From Eretmocerus hayati (lineage: Eukaryota > Arthropoda > Insecta > Hymenoptera > Aphelinidae), in assembly GCA_029851415.1 (NCBI GenBank), contig CM056741.1:68934282-68998281 (forward strand): a DNA stretch of 64,000 bases. The letters run 5' to 3'. Below are positions 13,038 to 25,330 of the stretch, piece after piece. A model generated the notes under the pieces. The model made no database searches. It saw nothing but the letters and a program-made list of their open reading frames with translations, and was not told the origin of the DNA. Position numbers and translations under genes: made by a program. Each line of letters starts with the position of its first letter. Position 1 is the stretch's first letter.

Positions 13038-15326
13038 CTCCAATTCCCATAGATATGATATGATAAGTTTATCTATATCGGATATCCTGCTCATTTCTAG
13101 CAGGATTTCTAAGCAAATGATTCCTAATGATTCTCCCTCTTTTGATTTTCAATCTTGTTCCGTTAACTGCCTATCATTTTCCATCGTGACTCTGATCTTA
13201 TTCAGAAATGCGACTTTGGAGTGAACATTTATATGCAAGCCTTTTATGTGCGTATCGAAATGATATTTCAGAGTGCCACATAAAATGATTGAATTCTGCT
13301 TGGAAATCATTAACAAAATCGAAGTATTCTGAGATGACCATCAAAAAGGTCGCTCCGCGATGGTTCATTTAAAAAGTTGCGTACAAATCTATGACCGTAC
13401 GATAGAAAATTATTCGAGTCGAAAGCCACGATCAGATGAAACTCGCTGACCAAACAGATACTCAAATATGTATCAACTCAACCAAATGATCTGTTTTCTA
13501 ATTATTCGTGGCAATCTCAGTATTATGATTAGACCAAACTTCCTTAGTGGATCACAAAATTCCCATTTCGTGTAGGCTATATTTATATATTTTAACAACT
13601 ATGTGGATTCTCTTCATCTATCCCTATGAACCGCTCAATGGCACTGATCGATCCCCCAATTTTTATCATACCTATCTTTAAATAGGTTTCTACTTTCTTT
13701 TGCCCTTTCTTTGACTCTTTCTTTATCTCAAACTCACCTTCTTCTGTATTGTTCCTGCTTTTGCTTTTCGCAACTTAGATCATCCTGAAATGCCAGTATT
13801 TCTTGTAAACACTATTCTCCATTACTAGCTTACATTAATAAGAGAATCAAATCTCTATGTGACCCTCTGTGATCTTTCCTTGAATTAAAAATGCGAGAAT
13901 GATTCATTCAACCATGATTTTTTGTAACTCAAGAGATCAGAAAAATTTTATGTGACATGTTACATGTCAATATTAGCCTTAATGGACGATTCTCCATGAG
14001 ATATGTATTATAATACTCGGTAATTCAATTGTATCAATAAATGACATGTATTTATGAGAGAATCATGAGTCCTGATATTGTACTCAGACTGTTCATTCAA
14101 AATAAAAGCATTGTTATACATAATTTTTTCCTCGCAAATACCTAAATCGTCTACAAAAACCATCTACAACCGTTGCTTGTAGACTGGGAAAGTGAATACA
14201 CTAATCTAATGATTCGGGTTGGTGCCCATGTATAAAATCATATGAGGAACTTGATTGTTTCACACACACACTAACGTTGTTCAGATTATGTCTGCATATC
14301 AATGAACGACGGTGGTGATCCAAGAGTGAGGTAGGTACATGATTCGACATTCTAAGAACATCGTTCTACACAATAATTGTGAGACATCTGATTCTATGGA
14401 TGCAGTCAAGCAATCGAATCACTTGTATCTCTCACCTCTCTGGTAGTGGAATACTAATTTTAGCTCTCAATAGTAAGAGACGATAATCATGTAAGGTTAG
14501 GAGTGCGAGAATGATAAACTCATCACGATGATAGTGCTTCGTAAATGTCAATCAAGAGCATTCTAACTCTACAAATCATCGAGTAGTGTTTGTTAATCTC
14601 ATTTGAAGAAGAAATTGATGAATATAACTATGAGATTGCATCCAATTTCCTGTCATCCACTTATCTGAATAATAGACAATGAGACTCGGTGTGTGAGGAT
14701 TGAGTGATTGGATCGGTGGTTGTGACCAAGGCTGTAATTCAGAAACAGTTCAATGCAGTCGTGCGGCTATCCTCGAGAACATCGCAGTGACTGCTCATTT
14801 CCTCGATACTCTTATGAAGAAGTTTCAGTCTGAGACCATAATTTTCTCTCTTCTTAGCGAGAATCATTTTCACACTCTCTTCGCGTGCAATAACGCGTGC
14901 ACTAATCTCTGAATACATCATCTCAACACGTTTACTGCAAAGGGCCCCACTGGTAGGGCCCACGCGTCCTTTCCTGTGTGCGATGCGTTCGACCCGTGGG
15001 ACCTACTTCTTATGGTTATCAGCTTCAATCAGACAGCGGAGACATAAGCAATGGCTTATGTCGTGGTATTTCTCGTTGCTCATGTTATAATGAACATGTA
15101 GACACAGCAGCTTCGGTATCGGGCTTGATTTTGATGAGTTGGGCTCGATGTTCGTTTTTATCATAAATAATCATCAATCACGTGAGATCAGATGAGTAGC
15201 GAATCACTCCCGTTGAGGTCATTGATTTTCAACGTGTCTTAACTCATTCAAGAGGCCAATTCAAGACCCGCAAACTGAGTCAAAATACGTTGGAGAATGT
15301 CAATCCTTACTCGAGTAATTAACATA
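13038..15326. other. 3'UTR and intergenic DNA after Osiris gene 1
   Basis: AT-rich and without a supportable gene. The first kilobase may be 3'UTR. The open frames at 14700-14963 overlap on both strands and match nothing I know. Confidence 0.45.
14036..14041 (+). terminator. Possible poly(A) signal of Osiris gene 1
   Basis: AATAAA lies about 1 kb after the stop codon at 13037. It is the first canonical hexamer I noticed downstream, and an AATAAAAG follows at about 14101. A 1-kb 3'UTR is plausible but unproven. Confidence 0.3.
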
Positions 15327-17107
15327 ATTGAGGGGCCGCGTGGAAAAAGAGCGTAATGGCGGTTACGCCCTTTTTCCGCCCTTTCGCTTTTTGAGCCCTC
15401 TGAGGGGTGTTCTAACCATCCATGAAACCCGTTTTGAAGAAAGTGTTTACGAACCTCGAGATCTTGAGAAGGACGTAAACGCCATTACGCCCTTTTTGCA
15501 AGTTGACAAAAGGGTGTCAACGCCTTTACGCCCTTTTATCCATGGAATTGTGTGAGTTACGCCCTTTTGCTCATAAATTTTTGGAGGTTACGCCCTTTTT
15601 CCGAATTTTCATCTCTTCATACTAGTTTGACTGCCGAGTTAACTGTCTTCCAGCTTGCAGTGAATCAAACCACTCGAAATACTTGGTATTGGGAGTTTAC
15701 AATTGAATTTTTAACGTATATCGTGAAGCCGCAAATTACTTAGATTTTGTGAAACAGAGCCCGTTGAGTAACGTCGCATTTCACTCATCACTTTTCACCA
15801 ATGCAAAACCATATTCCATCTCGACGGTATCCAGCAGACCCGTATATTATTAGGCATTTTATTCATAGAATCGTCTAGGAAAGTGTTCACACCCCAATCA
15901 AATGCCACGGTGGGTCATGAAAAATCAACGAACAACAATAGCAAGGATTTCAAAATCATTCGATTGTCGCTCACGCAATACATTAGTAGCACTTGCGGGT
16001 AAAGAATGATGACGGTCATCGAGCTACCAAAATTCACAAGTATACTTAACATGTTCACGAATCGATATCCGTAATGAAACTGGGGGTCGCCGACCTTTTT
16101 ACCGCGTAAAAAAATCATAAGCATTCCGCTCTTATACACGTGTTCTTGTGGGAGTGAACATGGGAAAATTCAGTAATCTCTAACAGAGAACCCTAGAAAT
16201 CCCAAAAAATTGATAGACTCGCATAAAACCTCGGAGTACACATTAGCATGGCAGAATATATATAGAGTCGACCAAAACGAGTAACCATCAATGTGACAAA
16301 CAATGCATCTTCAAGAAACCACCAAAAGCATGCCGATAGTCTTTTGAATCACTTCTCAAATGCTGTTTTTAAGATCAAAATCGGTCAAAGCAGTTCAAAG
16401 GTATGAGCAAAATACAGCAGCCCGAAATCAATATTTCAATTTTTCGGTGGAGCTCGTAGGATAGCTCTATCTTGGATCAAGAAATTAGGAGCGAGATAAT
16501 TGTGGAGAACTCCTTTCATTACACGAGAATGGAAGAAATCACTTGGGAACTTTTAAAAGTTCACTTCGGTGTACTCCATCACCAATTCCCAGAAAGAGCG
16601 TAACTACATTGAAAAAATTCAAAAGGGCGTAACTACCTCGATCAGTCCTCGGGGATATGGAAAAAAGGCGTACTTGCAGGAAAAAAAATTCAAAGGGGAG
16701 TAACTTCAAAAAAAATAAATCAAAAGGGCGTAAACGGCATTACGCCCTCGGAACTTTTCGAACGACTTCCCGAAAATATTGAAAAAGGGCGTAATTGACA
16801 TGTTCAAATTCCGAAAGGGCGTAAGATGCTGAGTGACCAAAATCAAAAGGGCGTAATTTTCCGGAGAGAGGGCGTAAGTTCGGCGCGATTCGGAAGAAGG
16901 GCGTAACTACATACGAAAAAATTTTTAAACAATCCCCCTCGGCACGGAATTTCATTTTTATGGGTCTAAACTATCAGAATATTTTCTTTTACCTCCAAAA
17001 TGAGTTCCCCGTCCAAATACGCCTCTGGCGGTTTTTATTAAGTTTTCATTGATTTTCTCGAAATGATCCTTTTGTAGTTACGCCCTTTTTCCACGCGACC
17101 CTTCAAT
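15327..17107 (-). mobile_element. TIR element packed with TTACGCCCTTTT words, copy A
   Basis: The outer ends are inverted repeats of about 25-30 bases. The left end reads ATTGAGGGGCCGCGTGGAAA and the right end, on the other strand, ATTGAAGGGTCGCGTGGAAA; both continue into a GCGTAA word. The word TTACGCCCTTTT appears about 17 times with variants. It is mostly in + orientation in the left part (15364-15600) and mostly inverted (GGGCGTAA) in the right part (16590-17090), so the array is symmetric about a word-free centre. The right part matches copy B at 21872-23180 in reverse. No transposase is visible; open frames here exist only because the repeat lacks stops. It looks like a non-autonomous DNA transposon with subterminal repeats. 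Confidence 0.65.
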
Positions 17108-17214
17108 CGAGCCGCGGGCAAAATCCCGTCCGTCCGGGTCCCCCCTAGCAGGGCTGCCAACGTGAAATCGTAAGCAGGACTGCCAACTTGACGGAAAAAA
17201 ATCAGTTGGGATTG

Positions 17215-17420
17215 TGAAAGCGACAATAGACCTCATGGGTCGCAAGTATCCAAGTATATATTATCTAAGTTTAGCTTACCATCTAAGATCATCTAAGATC
17301 ATCTGGGATCATCTTGAAGTTATCTTTCGATTATTTTTTTATCTGAATGTTATCTTTGGGTTATCTTTTCATCTTTTAGTTATCTTATTGTTATCTTCAA
17401 GTCATTTCGTCTTTTTTATT
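17215..17420. repeat. Low-complexity ATCTAAGATC / TTATCTT word cluster
   Basis: Repeated ATCATCTAAGATCATCTAAG grades into about ten irregularly spaced TTATCTT or TATCTTT words. It starts about 110 bases beyond copy A. No coding content. Confidence 0.5.
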
Positions 17421-18344
17421 ATCTTCACTTCACTTTCTCGGTTGTTTATACTTTCTCGAGTAATTATCCATTATTTTCCATCTTTTAGGTATTATTTCAT
17501 TATTTTCAATTCATTCCTCATGAATTATGTAATTTTTCAGAGAAGGTATCATTCACCTCTTTTCAGAAACAGTATTATCCAATTGTTAGAAACTGATCTT
17601 TTTGAAATCTTCTAACTAGTCCGTCATTTTTTGATGAACTTCCACTTATTACTCATTATTTTTTAAATTTCTTAATAAAGTTGTCTTCAAAGTTGTCTTC
17701 ACTTTTTTGTTTGCTTTTCCATTATATTTTCCAGTTTTCAGTCATTATTCCAATGAAATCTTTCTTTCTTCATGTGTAATGTAATTTTTCAGAGCTGTTA
17801 TTGTGCTACTATGAAAACTGATGATTCTTGATTGAAAACTTTTGTGATTCTACTATGAATGTAGTTGATTGTTGGATATCTTTTCGAATATGTACTAAAT
17901 ACTCATTAAAGAATTCGATAAATATCTGGAGCGATGTTATGAACGAATAATAAAAACTCCTGTTCTTTCAATATGGAAATTTTCAGATTGTCTGTTACAC
18001 TGAAATATTGTATATTTATGTCGTGTATCAAGTGTTGATGAATTGGTTTCGGATTTTTCCCTTCGGTCACTCTCAGCGGAGTTAAGAGGATGTGGGACTT
18101 TCTTGGGTTATCAGGCGGGCTCATACTAGTAGCTTATTCTAAGTGTAGATGATGATACTTAGAATGAGCTTCTCATATGTAATATTTCTTTGTTGGCAAC
18201 ACAGATTTCTTGGCGTACGAGTAGACAACTTGTGGACTCGCTATAGTTCTATAGAGGGTATAACTCATTTTTCAACAAAAATGAGATTGACATTCAGTGA
18301 TTCAGGATTTCTGATGAAAAGCAGAAGATCCAAATTTTTGGGAT

Positions 18345-18745
18345 TTGCCACCCGTCAGTTTCAAAATTCATGCTCAAAAATAGGAGTGGATCCAGAGTTT
18401 TCTTAAAAAGCAGGTCGATTCCCTCAACCAGATCCTCCTTGAGATTCATCGTTCATCAATTCCAAAATTCATGTTCAGGAACAAGAACGGATCCAGAGCT
18501 CCCTTGAGAAGCAGGTTGATTCCCTCAAACAGATCCTCTTTGTGATTTACCATCCGTCAATGCCAAAATTCATGTTTAGGAACAAGAATGGATCGAGAGT
18601 TTGCTTGGAAAGAAGGTTGATTTTCCCAAACAGATCCTCCTTGGTTGTACCATCCATCAATCCCAAAATTCCTCTCCAAATACAAGAATGGATATGAAGC
18701 TTTCTTGGGAAGCAGGTCAATCCTCCCAAATATATAGTCATCTCC
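18345..18745. repeat. Tandem repeat, about 101-bp unit, four copies
   Basis: The word CCAAAATTCATG (with variants) recurs at 18361, 18462, 18563 and 18663. Each is followed by an AGAANGGATC..GAG..AAGCAGGTTGATTCCC stretch and AACAGATCCTCCTT. The period is 101, 101 and 100 bases, not a multiple of three. The minus-strand open frames here (18547-18802) are therefore not a repeat protein. Confidence 0.8.
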
Positions 18746-18814
18746 ATTCTTGCTGATCAGCGTAAATTCAATTTGCACCTCGAAGGATACATATAAAAGC
18801 ATGCGAATTCACAG

Positions 18815-19085
18815 GCATGGAAAGATATCCAAGTTCGCACACCAAGTACTCACACGAGTCTCTATTGAGAGGGAATCGATTATCCCTTGAAAAGCAGGTT
18901 GATCCTCCCATGAAGATAGTCATCTGCATCCATGTTCATCAACATGAATTGAGTTGTCTTATTTGATAACGTGTACATTCATTGAAAAGCATTCAAACTC
19001 ACATGCATAAAAAGATATCCAAGTTCGCACACCAAGTACTTAAATAAACCATTATTGAGAGGAAATGGATTATTCTATAAAACAG
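18815..19085. repeat. Direct repeat, about 190-bp spacing
   Basis: The block AAAGATATCCAAGTTCGCAC-ACCAAGTACT followed by ATTGAGAGG.AAT.GATTAT occurs at about 18820-18890 and again at about 19010-19075. It is related to, and follows, the 101-bp array. Confidence 0.65.
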
Positions 19086-20644
19086 CATCTAGAGTGCTCC
19101 AGTTTTTTTTTTATGAACTTGATCTATCTTGCCTGATTCAGGATTTTGGAATTGAAAATGAGTATAGTCTTGGGTCGTCAAGAATCTGGGTGATTGAGTT
19201 GACATACCTTTAATTGCACCATGGCTTTTTGGAAGAAAGTAGAACGTCTCGCTGCAACTACTTGATTCTAGGAATGCATTATCATGAATAGTTTCCTGGT
19301 TATATCATTCTGATATGAATGATACTTCAACTCATTTCTGATAGCTTCAGAAGTTACTGGTCACAATCAAAAGTCTCACTGTATGGTTCCTCGCCATAAG
19401 TGCAGACTCATCATGCAAATGCAGAGATATCTCTATTTAGGGAATTGTGAGAATGAGGAATGAAGTTCCAAAGAGCTCTCAATGGCTCACAGATGGTCAT
19501 GAGATACCAAGAGATCAATAGGAAAATCCGAGACAAACATCGAGGTTGATGTTACTTGTTGATTCTAAACTACGACATTCAATAACTCAACTAAAATAAC
19601 TTCCTGACAACTATTCCACTCCATCACATTCGCATGCAGCAAATGATATTTTTTACGTCATTTTTAATGCAAGAAGAAAACCTTCCCGTCTCGAATTGAA
19701 TATTTTGTGGAGAATTTATGTACTACAACAAGTGAATACATACACAAGGAAACAGAAACGAGCTGCATTGCAACATCCCTCACGCTACGACAACACAGCA
19801 CACACATCCTTTCTTGGTTTCACTAGCTCCTACAATGCCTCGCGCAACTCCGATACGACATTTTCTATTGTCCTGGACCATATTTTTGTTATTTCAAAGA
19901 ATAACAGAGTCATGCCGTGGGAGATGGCCACAGCGCCATGTAGGAGCCACGTGCATCCTGTAGCATCCATATAGCCACCAAGCAGCGCACTCGGCACAGC
20001 ACAAAACACTCATGAATAGCACATTCATACACGACCCGGAAACTCATCTCCACTAGAGCGACGACTCTCTCGCAAAACGACACCTACGAGGATTTGTATA
20101 TAGGTACCGAAATCGAAAAGCAAGCATGCAAGCAAGAGCACGGCGCTTGCGACGTCTGCTAGCAGCCGACATCACAAATGGGTAAACAGAGACCATGGCA
20201 TACGGCAATGCCGCCAACTTAGGTCAAACGCAGTTCTCGACTTTGCGATACAGAACACACTCGTGTTACCCCAAACTCGTATTTATAAGACTACGCCTCC
20301 AAAATTGATCGGATCGTTTCAAAATTTTAGTCAGAGGTAGAAGACACCTGTAGGATTGGTAGAAAGTCCCTCGTAGAGTAATCCAGCGCACAGGGATCCC
20401 ACTCTGTGAGTATAATAGTAGCAAAACCTCAAAGAGTTTTGACATTCGAGACAGTTCTTGACTGACACAGATCTCTTCTAAGGAAATCACTGACGTTCCA
20501 CCATTTCCACGAGGATCTCCTAACTCTGTAGAAAATTTGGGATCGATTCGATGAATTTTAGAGCCGTAGTTCTTCAAACACGATTTTGGGGTAGTTAAGC
20601 AGACGAATTTCGGCCGGTATACGCCATCCTCTTAATCACTTTCG

Positions 20645-20895
20645 AGCCATGACCTAGGCAAGTTGACGCAACGTCATCATCAGTGTGAAGTTAGTGTGTC
20701 TTAGTAGTAATAGTTGTGATCTAATGTCTGCATTATGGTGTATATGTGAAGGCTGGAGTGTTGATAAGTCTGTTTTGGATTTTTCACTTCGGTCGCTCTC
20801 AGAGGAGTTAGTCACTCTTCAGCCATGGCCCAAGCGAGTCACCGCAACGTTCTCATCAGTGTGGAACCGAAGTGTCTTAGCTGTGATCGATTTGT
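20645..20895. repeat. Direct repeat, about 75 bp, spaced 175 bp
   Basis: GAGCCATGACC...CGCAACGTCATCATCAGTGTG with a following GTGTCTTAG..GTGATC recurs at 20820-20895. Between them, TTTTTCACTTCGGTCGCTCT-CAG.GGAGTTA is also found at about 18055, so this is a dispersed family. Confidence 0.55.
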
Positions 20896-21871
20896 CGTTT
20901 GTTTTATGTTATCAATGTTGTTGTATGAGGATGTCTCACTGTTGTTAAGTGTAAGTCCATTTCGCAACAATAGTTGTTGGAAAGTTGATTGATACTTGTT
21001 ATTCCATCATGGTTTGAGTATAATAGGAAAAAGGAAAAATTTGACCTCTAACGACGACCTTAATTGATTGGAATTTCATCTGAAAATCATCACTGGGGGA
21101 AGTTTCCTCTGATTTTGTTTCATTTATTGAATTATTAGATGTTGCAGTCAGAGTATGTATGTTCGCAGCCCAAAATTTCACGATTCCGAAAGAATATACA
21201 AATCTATGGGTGAGTCATTCACTAACAGGGGTCCTTTCAGGGTCCTGTGTAGAATGACTCAGAAATGTAGGGATTCAGTTGGGCGGAAATTCTTTGATGG
21301 GATCCGTCAGTCAGCTAATAAGAACACCGAATCTTTGACATTACCTCAGCACTTTTGTGAGGCATTCCATCGCAGGCGATATCCAAGTACTGGATCTTTT
21401 GTGTGAATGTCACATCGATTGATTATTAGGAAAAGTTTTATCATGATGTTGAGTTTACTCATTTTTGGAAAATTTGTCCTATCGTCATGGTCTTGATTCT
21501 AAATTGATGATAATTCTGCAATCAATTGAAATCGTCAGGATTGAGAAGTGAATCAATTGAATCCTGATAAACCTTAGTAGCAATCATTATATAATATTTA
21601 TCAAGCCAATTTAATATTCATTTGGAAGTTTATCTTAACTAAACCTATGAAATGAAAGGTGACGAGAGGGGAGAGATGGGCAAATGTCCCGTCTCTGTTT
21701 AATTTTATTGGATCATTTAATATACATATTCTTTTTTTTACGATTTTTGGAAAGTTCTCGTAATTTTTTGAGAAACAGTATGGGAATATTCATGATATTA
21801 CCTATATTAGATATTTTTAAAAGATTTGGAATCACCAGGAGTACGTCTTTTATTTGACAACGGTGGCATTG

Positions 21872-23180
21872 CAATTGGGTGGGCGCGTGGGAAGAGGGCG
21901 TAACTACAAAAGGGCTATTTCGAGAAAATCAATAAAAACTTAATAAAAACCGCCAGAGGCGTATTTGGACGAGTTGACCCGACTTATTTCGAAGAAGATA
22001 GCATTCTCGAGATATCAGTGCAAGCCTCGTGGAATTAGAATTGATTCCATGGATTTTACAGCCATTTCAAGAGATGCACTTACGCCCTTTTTTCAAATAC
22101 AGAGTCAAATTTCGGCGCACCGTATTCACAAAAAGTAGAGTCAAGTCCCGAAATCAAGTCCAATCCTTCTCAAAATTCACGAGCATGCTTATGGACACCT
22201 ACTCAAAGATATTTCATAACGATGAAGTTGTTCGACCCACGCTCAGGACCCCTGTACTCGCAGAAAACTCAATATGGACGCCCAAAAATATGGAAGTTCC
22301 GAAGTCACTATATCAATGTTCAGGAAGTTATTTTGGAGGTAGAAGAACGTGTTCTGATAGTTTAGACCCATAAAAATGAAATTCCGCGCTCAGGGGAATT
22401 GTTTGAAAAATTTTTCGTATGCGGTTACGCTCTTCCTCCGAATCGCACCGAACTTACGCCCTTTCTCCGGAAAATTACGCCCTTTTGATTTCGGTCACTC
22501 AGGTACTCACGCCCTTCCGGAATTTGAACATGTCAATTACGCCCTTTTTCAATATTTTCGGGAAGTCATTCGAAAAGTTCCGAGGGCGTAATGGCGTTTA
22601 CGCCCTTTTGATTTACTTTTTTGCAGTTACGCCCCTTTGAATATTTTTTCCTGCAAGTACGCCTTTTTTCCATATCCCCGAGAACTGATCGAGGTAGACA
22701 CGCCCTTTTGAATTTTTTCAATGTAGTTACGCCCTTTTTGGGAATTGGTGGTGGAGTACACCGAAGTGAACTTTCAAAAGTTCCCAAGTGATTTCTTTCA
22801 TTCTCGTGTATTGAAAGGAGTTCCCCACAATTATCTCGCTCCTAATTTTTTGATCCAAGGTAGAGCTATCCTATGAGCTCCACCGAAAAATTGAAATATT
22901 GATTTCGGGCTGCTGTATTTTGCTCATAATTTTGAACTGCTTTGACCGATTTCGATCTTAAAAACAGCATTTGATGAGTGATTCAAGAGACCATCGGCAT
23001 GCTTCTGGTGGTTACTCGAAGATGCATTGTTTGTCACATTGATAGTTACTTATTTTGGTCGGCTTGACATATATTTTGCCGTACTAATGTGTTCTTCGAG
23101 GTTTTATGCGAGTCTATCAATCTTTTGGGATTTCTAGGGTACTTTGTTACGTGTATAAGAGCGGGATGCTCATGATAAAA
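21872..23180 (+). mobile_element. TIR element packed with TTACGCCCTTTT words, copy B (partial)
   Basis: It begins ATTGGGTGGGCGCGTGGG and matches copy A in inverted orientation up to about 23180 (TAAGAGCGG.ATGCT.ATGAT), where similarity stops. It keeps about 370 bases (about 21975-22345) that copy A has lost by a clean internal deletion. The far terminal repeat is missing. Parallel open frames of 71 codons in the two copies (22376-22591 plus, 16740-16955 minus) read through the word array. They show as many changes in coding as in silent sites by eye, so I do not call them genes. Confidence 0.6.
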
Positions 23181-23239
23181 TATAATTTTTGTAGAGGATG
23201 AATTTCAGAATTTTGAAAAAAAAATTTCATCATATTTTG

Positions 23240-23520
23240 TTTTACTTGTTCAATCAATTTTTTGCATCAAAAATATCTAAAAAATAGTTTTTGAAGTTTC
23301 AATTGATTTATTAGTTTTATAATTTCAATCAAATTTCGGGGAAGAGTTCAAACAGATTGTCGAATAATTTCTAAATAATCATGTGAATAAAGTTTTGAAC
23401 AAAATTGTAATCATTGCAATTCAATATTATACTTGAGTTGTACTTGTTCAATTAATTTGTTTTCCATCAAAAATATCTGGAAAATATTTTTTAAAGTTTC
23501 AATCGATATACAAGTGTAAG
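23240..23520. repeat. AT-rich direct repeat next to the P-like element
   Basis: ACTTGTTCAATCAATTT...CATCAAAAATATCT..AAAATA.TTTTT.AAGTTTCAAT occurs at about 23247-23312 and again at about 23442-23508. It sits between TIR element copy B and the P-like transposase. Confidence 0.55.
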
Positions 23521-23525
23521 CAGGA

Positions 23526-24740
23526 CTAACCTGTGACAACGTGGCGTACTCCATCCTTGTTTTGTTTTTTAACGAAGCGCATGCGAGCAATTCTCGTTTT
23601 TGCGACGGTCCAGAAGTCGTGATGGAAAGACTTTTCCATTACAGGAAGTCGATTCTCGTTTGGTGCATCACGAGGAGCAGCGCCGTTGATACTGTCGATC
23701 ACTTTGTCCATAAATATTATATGTCGTCCCACTGCTTCGGAATTTGGTGGCATAACCTTCGGTCTAAAACTAGTTTGCACTGGCTCTGTAATGAAACAGT
23801 TGATCAGATTTGTAAAATTATAAGTTGTATGCATTTTTTCGGAATTCCGAATGAGATAGAGATGTTTGTTAATTGAGCAGACATTTACCTTTGATCGTGG
23901 CCAGTTTTAGAATTCCTTCTCCTGCCTTCTTGCTGAAGAGTTGGAGGGCCTTCTTCACTGGCATTTTTTTCATTCTTCCCGGGAAAATGTGCTGCGGCGT
24001 CCACTTTGGAAAGAGCCTCTCAGAGAATGGACCAAAATCATCTATGATGTAGCCAGTTCTTACTGGATCCCAATTAATGATCTCTTCTTCACTCGTCTTC
24101 TTGCAATCAGTGTAGTATGGATCAAGATCATACGTCGATAAGAGATTCCTTTTACACTTTCCCAAGTGAGGCACATCCAATAAATGTATCAGCTCGTGCC
24201 CTTCGACGTACAATGTTCCTTCTACAGTTGAAAGCATAGATCACTCTCAATAGAAGATCAGAGAAAAAAAAGATCAAGAAGACGAAAATGAAGTACTTGC
24301 CAAGTTCTTTGAAGTCAAAAAGACCGAGGTTTTTCATTCGTTTGGTATCTTCTTCTAATCGCTTCACTGCTGTAGAATTGCCTGGACCCTGGTCTGTTAT
24401 CAGTGTGGTGGGTATCAATTTCGCTTTGTAACAGCCACAGTTGATTGTTTTATTATGCTCACAATCTATGGACCACTCGTACAAGAACGGGCAATCCCGA
24501 ATGCAAGAGGGTGAGTGTAACCGGTTGCTTGGTCGTGATATCATTTTCAGAAAAATGTAAATAACAAACACTATATCCACTTCTCTGGATCGACTCATAA
24601 TCTAACCCGTCTAATGACTTGTTTTTAACTTGCTCCAGCCACTTTTTTCCAATGGTCGGATTTTTAGGAAAACCGAATCTTTTAACGGACCGGTTCAAAA
24701 GACAACCAGGCACAACACAATTTTTTTTATCGCTTGACAT
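23526..24740 (-). pseudogene. Decayed THAP/P-element-type transposase
   Basis: Reading on the minus strand from 24740, an N-terminal THAP zinc finger is visible: CVVPGC, then W in KKWLEQV, then CYLHF, i.e. the C2CH pattern. After a frame change comes LITDQGPGNSTAVKRL (about 24400), matching the DQG..N motif that carries a catalytic Asp of P-element transposases. Then follows ELIHLLDVPHLGKCKRNLL (about 24170-24210), the family's DVPHLLK..RNNL motif. A further block (23785-23530) has FMDKVIDSINGAAP, like the family's D.LFDS.NG motif. Likely introns lie at about 24215-24285 and 23787-23885. The region between THAP and the catalytic domain is far too short, and the C-terminal acidic residues are absent, so this copy is dead. 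It could instead be a host THAP gene remnant; I think that less likely. Confidence 0.72.
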
Positions 24741-24757
24741 TTCAAAGATTTAGCACA

Positions 24758-24861
24758 GCAGAATATCATTTCAGAGACGATTACTCTCTGAACGATATTC
24801 TGCAACTAAATTTGGAGCATTTGCTCTGAGCGGCATCGGTCCTGAGCTCAGAGCATATGCT
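24758..24861. repeat. Two consecutive hairpins upstream of the P-like transposase
   Basis: Hairpin 1 pairs GCAGAATATCATTTCAGAGA (24758) with its near-complement at 24785-24803. Hairpin 2 pairs AGCATTTGCTCTGAGC (24816) with 24846-24861. They lie immediately 5' of the THAP start codon and may be terminal or subterminal repeats of the transposon. Confidence 0.5.
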
Positions 24862-25084
24862 ACCTGCTTTATTTCGCAGAAAACTTGCATCGCGCTTTGT
24901 CATCGCGCAAGGTGCAAGGCCTGACGTAAGCGATAAACTTTACAGGTATGCACAAATTTTGAGGATGATGAATTTGCAGCATCTGTGCTTAAGATTCATA
25001 AACCCCTAAAATTTTCCGTTCCCAAATGTTTCAAATAAATGGTTTCATACTTTCAATTAATACTACCAAATAAAAAGTCTGGTA

Positions 25085-25330
25085 AAGAGAAGTATCGACG
25101 TTTTTCTGGTTGAAAAAAACTATCCGTATTCTTGCAAAGAAAAACTATCTGTAAACTCTTTTGAAAGCAACTATCTAAAAATTTTTGGTCGAAAGGAAAT
25201 ATCTTTGAATTTTCGATTGAAAGAAACTATATAAGAATATTTTTAGACACTTACTCTCAACCAAAAACTCATCGATTGTTCCTTTTACGAAAGTTCACGG
25301 ATCATTCCTTTCAACTTTCGATTTCAGCCA
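25085..25330. repeat. Irregular AAGAAACTATCT word cluster
   Basis: AAAAAACTATCCGTAT, AAAAACTATCTGTAAA, AGCAACTATCTAAAAA, AGGAAATATCTTTGAA and AAGAAACTATATAAGA follow one another at 30-35-base steps. Inverted TTCCTTT...GAAAGTT words come after. Non-coding. Confidence 0.45.

Noticed and set aside
18547..18802. Apparent repeat protein on the minus strand
   Set aside because: The DNA period is 101 bases, not a multiple of three, so the frame shifts each unit.
16740..22591. Matching 71-codon frames in the two TTACGCCC elements (16740-16955 minus, 22376-22591 plus)
   Set aside because: They match because the DNA is repeated. The frame reads through the word array, and differences are not concentrated at silent positions.
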